From: Micromonospora olivasterospora
GTDB taxonomy: Bacteria > Actinomycetota > Actinomycetes > Mycobacteriales > Micromonosporaceae
Assembly (NCBI RefSeq): GCF_007830265.1
Contig: NZ_VLKE01000001.1
Span: 3,410,001 to 3,474,000 of the forward strand
Direction: 5' to 3'
Length of the DNA: 64,000 nt
How positions within the stretch are numbered: the first letter of the stretch is position 1; each line of letters opens with the position of its first letter. This document shows, one piece after another, positions 59,409-64,000 of this stretch. A program made the translations under genes and the position numbers. The notes beneath the pieces were generated by a model. That model was not told where the DNA came from, made no database searches, and saw only the letters and a list, made by a program, of their open reading frames with translations.

Positions 59409-60697
59409 GCCGCGTGCCGACCCCCGCTGACAACCGGACGGCCGGCCCCGGGCGTCCACTCGACGTGACACGGGACGAGCTGGAGCGAGCCGTACGGGAG
59501 ACCTTCTCCCGGCAGGTTGCCGTGCCTCGACCGCTCGCCGCCGATCCGGCCGGCCTGGCCATCCGCCGGGCCACCCGGATCCGCCGCCGCCGCGCACTGA
59601 CCGGCACCGCCCTGGCCGGCGTGGCCACCGTGCTGATCAGCGCCGGCATGGTGAACATCAGCGGGCCGGCCGGCCGGCCGACCACCCAGCCGGTGGTGCT
59701 CGGCGACCCGGGCGGCTCCGCCGGCGCGATCGCCCCGGACCCGGTGCCGGCACCGTCGGCCGGGCCCTCGCGGCCGGTGGTCCAGTCGGCCGTCGACCTG
59801 GTCGTCGGCGACGTTCTCACCACGACCCGCAACCAGCAGATCGCCCTGACCGGGATCAGCCCCGTCGACCGGGCGCAGCGCGTCCGCGAGGAGGGGGGCT
59901 GGCTGGTCGTGGGCTCGCCGGGCGCCGCCGGCCGAACCCTGGTGTCCGTGGGGCCCGACGGCACCACCCAGCGGCTGCTCGCGGGGGCGCAGGCGGTCGC
60001 CCTCGCCGCCGACGGACGGCAGGTCGCCTGGCGCGACGGCGACCAACTCTTCGTCGCCGGGGTAACCGGTGGCAAGTTGATCGCGGTCACCGGTACGCCG
60101 GCTCCCGGCGCGGCCGTGCCGGCCGGCTTCGTCGGCGACGCCGTCCTGGTCCGACTCGACCCGGCCGGGCCCGGGTACGCGCTCTGGCGCCCCTACACCG
60201 GCCGGGTGACCACCGGGGGCGGGCGGGACGTCCTCGCGGTCCACGGAACGCTGCCGGACGGCCGGGCGGTCGGGTTGGTCTCGGCCGGTACGCCGCGCCG
60301 ACCCTGCCTCGCGCTGCTCGATCCGCGCGACCTCGCCGCCACCCGCACCGCCTGCGGCCCGGCGCTCGACGCCGACGGGCCCGGCGCGGTCTCCGCCGAC
60401 GGTCGCTGGCTGCTGGCCAACGGCCGGGCCGGCTCGTCGGCGACCGCGCTGCTGGTCGACCTGTCCACGCTCGGCCGGACGCCGGTGGCCCGGCCCGCCG
60501 GTCCGCCGCTGACCGGCGCGGTTGCCTGGACGCCCGCCCAGACCGCCTGGTACGCCGACCGGCACGGCGGGCTGGTGCTGGTGCGCCCCGACCGGGTCGC
60601 GGCGGGCGAGGCGGCGCGGCCGACGCCGGTGACCGGCGTCGCGCCGGGCACGCCGATCGTGGCCGTCACCGCCGCGATCGCTGGGGGCGGCGGGTAG
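59405..60697 (+). CDS. Membrane-anchored protein with beta-propeller-like domain, likely anti-sigma partner
   Basis: 430 residues from the GTG at 59405. The N-terminal ~70 residues are cytoplasmic (DELERAVRETFSRQ), one membrane helix spans about 72-92 (ALTGTALAGVATVLISAGMV), and the outer part has repeated strands typical of WD/PD40-like propellers (ALAADGRQVAWRDGDQLFVAG). Overlap with the sigma gene makes an anti-sigma or sensor role likely, though no HXXXCXXC zinc motif is seen. Confidence 0.8.
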   Translation: MSRVPTPADNRTAGPGRPLDVTRDELERAVRETFSRQVAVPRPLAADPAGLAIRRATRIRRRRALTGTALAGVATVLISAGMVNISGPAGRPTTQPVVLGDPGGSAGAIAPDPVPAPSAGPSRPVVQSAVDLVVGDVLTTTRNQQIALTGISPVDRAQRVREEGGWLVVGSPGAAGRTLVSVGPDGTTQRLLAGAQAVALAADGRQVAWRDGDQLFVAGVTGGKLIAVTGTPAPGAAVPAGFVGDAVLVRLDPAGPGYALWRPYTGRVTTGGGRDVLAVHGTLPDGRAVGLVSAGTPRRPCLALLDPRDLAATRTACGPALDADGPGAVSADGRWLLANGRAGSSATALLVDLSTLGRTPVARPAGPPLTGAVAWTPAQTAWYADRHGGLVLVRPDRVAAGEAARPTPVTGVAPGTPIVAVTAAIAGGGG

Positions 60698-60707
60698 CGT
60701 CGGGCCG

Positions 60708-61589
60708 ATGAGCGCGTACCCGGCGCCGGCCACCGCCCGGATCGACCTGCACACCCACTCGACGGCCAGCGACGGCACCCTCACCCCGGCTCAACTGGTC
60801 CGGGCGGCGGTCGACGCGGGCCTGGACGTGCTCGCGATCACCGACCACGACACCACCGCCGGCTGGGAGCCGGCGGTGCGGGCGCTGCCCCCGGGGCTCA
60901 CCCTGGTCCGCGGCGCGGAGCTGTCCTGTCGCTGGTACGGCGTCGAGCCGTCCGTGCCGCTGCACCTGCTCGCGTATCTGTTCGACCCCGCCGAGCCGGA
61001 ACTGGCCGCGGAGCTGACCCGGGTGCGGGCAGCCCGCGAGATCCGCGGGGAGCGCACCGTCGAACTGCTGCGCGCCGACGGCGTCGACGTCAGCTGGCCC
61101 GAGATCCTCGCCGGGGCGGCCGGCGGGACGGTGGGCCGACCGCACATCGCCCAGGCGCTGATCCGGGCGGGGCTCGTCGCCACCACCACCGAGGCGTTCG
61201 GCCCGGCGTGGCTGGGGGAGCGGTACCGGCTGCCCAAGGAGGACATCGACGTGTTCCGGGCCGTACGGCTGGTCCGGGCGGCCGGCGGGGTGCCCGTCTT
61301 CGCCCACCCGAGGGCCAGCCGGCGGGGCCGCATCGTGCCCGACCGGCTGATCGTCGAGCTGGCCGACGCGGGGCTGGCCGGGCTGGAGGCCGACCACGAG
61401 GACCACTCCGCGGCCGAGCGGGAGCACGTCCGGGCGCTCGCCGCCGAGCTGGGCCTGCTCGTCACCGGCTCGTCCGACTTCCACGGCACGCACAAGACCG
61501 TCCGGCTCGGCGCGTTCACCACCGGGGCCGAGGCGTACGGGCGGATCGTGGCCGCGGCCACCGGGGTGACCCCCGTCGCCTCGAGCTGA
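60708..61589 (+). CDS. PHP-domain phosphoesterase (TrpH/RNase AM-like)
   Basis: 293 residues. Metal residues in IDLHTHSTASDGTL, AITDHDTTAG, RGAELSC, FAHPRASRRG and GSSDFHGTHK match the PHP family that hydrolyses 3',5'-nucleoside bisphosphates and trims RNA ends. Next gene starts 31 bp downstream. Confidence 0.92.
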   Translation: MSAYPAPATARIDLHTHSTASDGTLTPAQLVRAAVDAGLDVLAITDHDTTAGWEPAVRALPPGLTLVRGAELSCRWYGVEPSVPLHLLAYLFDPAEPELAAELTRVRAAREIRGERTVELLRADGVDVSWPEILAGAAGGTVGRPHIAQALIRAGLVATTTEAFGPAWLGERYRLPKEDIDVFRAVRLVRAAGGVPVFAHPRASRRGRIVPDRLIVELADAGLAGLEADHEDHSAAEREHVRALAAELGLLVTGSSDFHGTHKTVRLGAFTTGAEAYGRIVAAATGVTPVASS

Positions 61590-61620
61590 GCGTTCCGCGT
61601 CCCGCCGCTACCGTGGCGGA

Positions 61621-62235
61621 GTGGATCTCAAGCTGTTCGGCGAGGTCTTCGTGACCCTCCTGGTGATCGTCGACCCGCCCGGCATGATGCCCATCTTCGT
61701 CGCGCTGACCGGGCCGCTGTCCGCCCGCGACCGGAACCGGGCCGCCTGGCAGGCCGTCGCGCTGGCGCTCGGCGTGATCGTCGTCTTCGCCGTGGCCGGG
61801 CAGACCCTGCTCGCGTACCTGCACGTGGACCTGCCGGCGTTGCAGGCCGCCGGCGGCCTGCTGCTGGTGCTGGTCGCCCTGGAGCTGCTCACCGGCAAGG
61901 CCGACGATCCCGCCCAGCAGGCGACCTCCAACATCGCGCTGGTGCCGCTCGGCACCCCGCTGCTCGCCGGTCCCGGTGCCATCGTGGCGACCATGCTCTT
62001 CGTCCAGCAGGCCTACTCGCCCGCCGACTACACCGCGATCGCGGCGGCGATCGTCGCGGTGATGCTCGCCGTCTGGATCGTGCTGCGCTTCTCGGGCGTG
62101 ATCGTCAAGATCCTCCGTCCCGGCGGGATCGAGGTGCTCACCCGGATCGCCGGGCTGCTGCTGGCCGCCATCGCGGTGCAGCTCATCGCCGACGCCATCG
62201 CCAGCTTCGTCACCCAGTACGCGAACATGGTCTGA
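61621..62235 (+). CDS. MarC-family membrane protein
   Basis: 204 residues. Six membrane helices with LLVIVDPPGMMPIFVALT near the N-terminus and LVPLGTPLLAGPGAIVATMLF in the middle, the MarC signature. Function unsettled in the family. Confidence 0.92.
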   Translation: MDLKLFGEVFVTLLVIVDPPGMMPIFVALTGPLSARDRNRAAWQAVALALGVIVVFAVAGQTLLAYLHVDLPALQAAGGLLLVLVALELLTGKADDPAQQATSNIALVPLGTPLLAGPGAIVATMLFVQQAYSPADYTAIAAAIVAVMLAVWIVLRFSGVIVKILRPGGIEVLTRIAGLLLAAIAVQLIADAIASFVTQYANMV

Positions 62236-62415
62236 GCATCCGGCGTGGTCGTCCCCGGCGCGCGGCGGACGCCTGGGCCGGGATGTCGTACGGGCGTGGC
62301 AGGATCGCGGGGTGCGTCCCCCCTCCCCAGCCGGCCGATCCGGCCGACCCGCCGCCGGGCCGGGCCGGGCCCCCGGCCCCGCGCCGCCCAGCCCGAGCAG
62401 CTCGGCTTCGAGGGC

Positions 62416-63258
62416 ATGCCGGAGCGGCTCTTCGTCTGCACCCCCAGCAAGCTCGGCGCGTACGCGGACTGCCCGCGCCGCTACCGCTACTCGTACGTGG
62501 ACCGGCCCGCGCCGCCGAAGGGCCCGCCGTGGGCGCACAACTCACTCGGCGCCAGCGTGCACAACGCCCTGAAGAACTGGTACGCCCTGCCCGCCGACCG
62601 GCGCCGCCCGGAGGCGCTGCCGACGCTGCTCAAGGGCACGTGGGTCCGGGAGGGCTACCGCGACGACGAGCAGGAGCGCGACGCGTACCGGCGGGCGCTG
62701 GCCTGGCTGGAGTCCTACGTCGACACCCTGGAGCCGGGCGCCGACCCGGTCGGCGTCGAGCGGGTGGTGGCGGTGAAGACGGCGGTGCTGGCGTTCAACG
62801 GCCGCGCCGACCGGATCGACGCCCGGCCCGGCCCGGCCGGCCCTGAGCTGGTCATCGTCGACTACAAGACGGGCCGCGCCGGGCTGGACGCGGACGACGC
62901 CCGGGGCTCGCAGGCGCTGGCCCTCTACGCGTACGCCGCCGAGCGGGTGTTCCGCCGGCCGTGCCGCCGGGTCGAGCTGCACCACCTGCCCACCGGCACC
63001 GTCGCGGCGCACGAGCACACCCCCGAGTCGCTGGCCCGCCAGGTCGCCCGCGCCGAGGACACCGCGCGGGACATCATGGCCGCCGAACGGGCCGTCGCCG
63101 ACGGCGCCGACGCCGACGAGGCGTTCCCCACCACCCCGGGGCCGCGCTGCGGCTGGTGCGACTACCGCCGCACCTGCCCCGCCGGCGCCGAGGCGCCGGG
63201 TAAGGAGCCCTGGGCGGCGCTGGAGCGCCCCACCGGGCCCGCACCCGACGCCGGCTGA
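62416..63258 (+). CDS. RecB-like PD-(D/E)XK nuclease-family protein
   Basis: 280 residues from the ATG at 62416; the frame is open to 62245 and the real start may lie upstream (GTG at 62296 or 62245). CTPSKLGAYADCPRRYRYSY begins the fold with the first Fe-S-like Cys; LGASVHNALKNW gives the first helix; FNGRADRIDARPG and VIVDYKTGRAG are the catalytic strands (Asp and Lys); CGWCDYRRTCPAG is the C-terminal Cys triad. These four cysteines suggest a 4Fe-4S cluster as in AddB/Cas4-like exonucleases. Confidence 0.9.
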   Translation: MPERLFVCTPSKLGAYADCPRRYRYSYVDRPAPPKGPPWAHNSLGASVHNALKNWYALPADRRRPEALPTLLKGTWVREGYRDDEQERDAYRRALAWLESYVDTLEPGADPVGVERVVAVKTAVLAFNGRADRIDARPGPAGPELVIVDYKTGRAGLDADDARGSQALALYAYAAERVFRRPCRRVELHHLPTGTVAAHEHTPESLARQVARAEDTARDIMAAERAVADGADADEAFPTTPGPRCGWCDYRRTCPAGAEAPGKEPWAALERPTGPAPDAG

Positions 63259-63264
63259 CGCGGC

Positions 63265-64000
63265 TCAGTCGACCAGCCCCGCCGTGGCCAGCCGCGCCCG
63301 TTCCTTCGCCGCCTGTTGCAGGGGCCCCTCCCGCCAGCGACGGGGCAGGGCGGCCAGGGTGAGCCGCAGGGCGCGCACGGTGAGGTCCGCCGACAGTTCG
63401 GTGGTCGGCAGGCCCAGTCCGCCGTACCGGCGCCGGGCCCACGGCGGCAGCAGCGCGAACGCGGTGCCGGCGATGCCCAGGTACGCCCACCGGGGCGGCC
63501 CGAGGTTCAGCCCCAGCCGGGCCGGCAGGCTGAGTTTCCACGGCAGCGGCGGCGCGGTCAGGAACAGGGCCGTCTCCGCCGCCTCCCGGGTGAGCCGCAG
63601 CTCGGGCCGGACCCGGCGGTAGTACTCCGCCACCTCCGCCACGCTGCCCGGCACGTCGGCCGGGTCCAGCCCCACCAGCGCCGCGGCCCGGCGCTGCTCG
63701 GCGTGGTAGCCGTCCGCCTCGGCGTCGGTCAGCGGCAGCCCCGCCCGGCGGGCGGTGCTGAGGAACGACTCGACCTCGGTGACGTGCACCCAGCGCAGCA
63801 GCTCAGGGTCGTCGATCCGGAACGGCTCCCCGGTGACCGGGTCGGTGGCCTGCAGCCGGGCGTGCAACCGGCGCAGCCGGGCACCCGCCGCCTCGGCCTC
63901 TGCGGTCGTGCCGTAGACGGTGGTCGCCACGTACGCGGCCGTGCGCACCAGCCGGCCCCACGCGTCGGTCCGGTAGTCGCTGTTCTGGGCCACGCCGGCC
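63265..64000 (-). CDS. MpaB-family (DUF2236) oxygenase, 3' part
   Basis: The frame is open to base 64000, so the gene starts outside the window; about 245 residues are visible. GVAQNSDYRTDAWGRLVRTA is the family's N-terminal motif with a His-to-Asn difference at the usual heme-binding VAxHSDF position; WVHVTEVESFL carries the next conserved His. In most members the motif reads H-S-D, so this protein has lost that His. Family members include latex-clearing and mycophenolic-acid oxygenases. Function here unknown. Confidence 0.85.
   Translation of the reverse strand, partial: AGVAQNSDYRTDAWGRLVRTAAYVATTVYGTTAEAEAAGARLRRLHARLQATDPVTGEPFRIDDPELLRWVHVTEVESFLSTARRAGLPLTDAEADGYHAEQRRAAALVGLDPADVPGSVAEVAEYYRRVRPELRLTREAAETALFLTAPPLPWKLSLPARLGLNLGPPRWAYLGIAGTAFALLPPWARRRYGGLGLPTTELSADLTVRALRLTLAALPRRWREGPLQQAAKERARLATAGLVD

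Overview
The window is high-GC actinobacterial DNA. Most of it looks like a Micromonospora-type (Micromonosporaceae) chromosome: GTG starts are common, genes often overlap by 4 bp, and several gene orders match conserved actinobacterial blocks. The genus is an inference from gene content and style, not from a marker gene.

Layout. 1-2740 carries a partial amidohydrolase, a shortened alpha/beta hydrolase, a crotonase and a TetR regulator, which look like cargo from another actinobacterium. 2876-3714 is a frameshifted tyrosine integrase, followed by an intact tRNA-Arg(CCT) at 3832-3907. 3908-11336 is accessory: an IS110-type remnant, then a compact five-gene minus-strand cluster (ATP-grasp ligase, BesD-like Fe/2-oxoglutarate oxygenase, SAM methyltransferase, FemAB/GNAT acyltransferase, MFS exporter; 10338 down to 4422), then 1 kb without genes. 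An inverted partial copy of the tRNA 3' end at 11166-11194 may mark the far edge of this block.

11337-30933 is mostly core: an NmrA-type reductase divergent from an HxlR regulator, clpP with a ClgR-like regulator, a K+ channel with an NAD-binding domain, a secreted trypsin with a beta-propeller, korAB, a frameshifted surface protein next to a 21-bp tandem repeat, a lone nuoA, then folP2, a DivIVA-domain protein, a SRPBCC protein and tag, with the small DUF3117 gene and pepA further on. As I recall, this resembles the folP2-Rv1211 region of Mycobacterium. An SDR and a paaX/crotonase pair lie within it.

31253-32575 is an intact IS110 transposase gene beside a palindromic repeat. 32685-38651 is again conserved: O-methyltransferase, htrA, tatB, mrp, a DUF1003 protein and a PRC/MgtE-N/CBS protein, in the order I recall from the Rv1220c-Rv1232c block but without sigE/rseA. 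38679-46940 holds PhzF, HAD, EamA, a split APC permease, SDR and CitE-like genes. 47005-55298 holds two DUF4190 proteins, an acyl-CoA dehydrogenase, a radical SAM protein, a DCC/HTTM/secreted-protein group, thioredoxin and a MaoC dehydratase. The CitE, acyl-CoA dehydrogenase and MaoC genes could form the lower ethylmalonyl-CoA pathway. 55398-64000 holds a SpoU methyltransferase, a PH-domain protein, a SigE-family sigma factor coupled to a membrane-anchored partner, a PHP phosphatase, MarC, a RecB-like nuclease and a partial MpaB-type oxygenase.

The most interesting system is the five-gene cluster at 4422-10338, which has the composition of a small route for making and exporting a modified amino acid or dipeptide.
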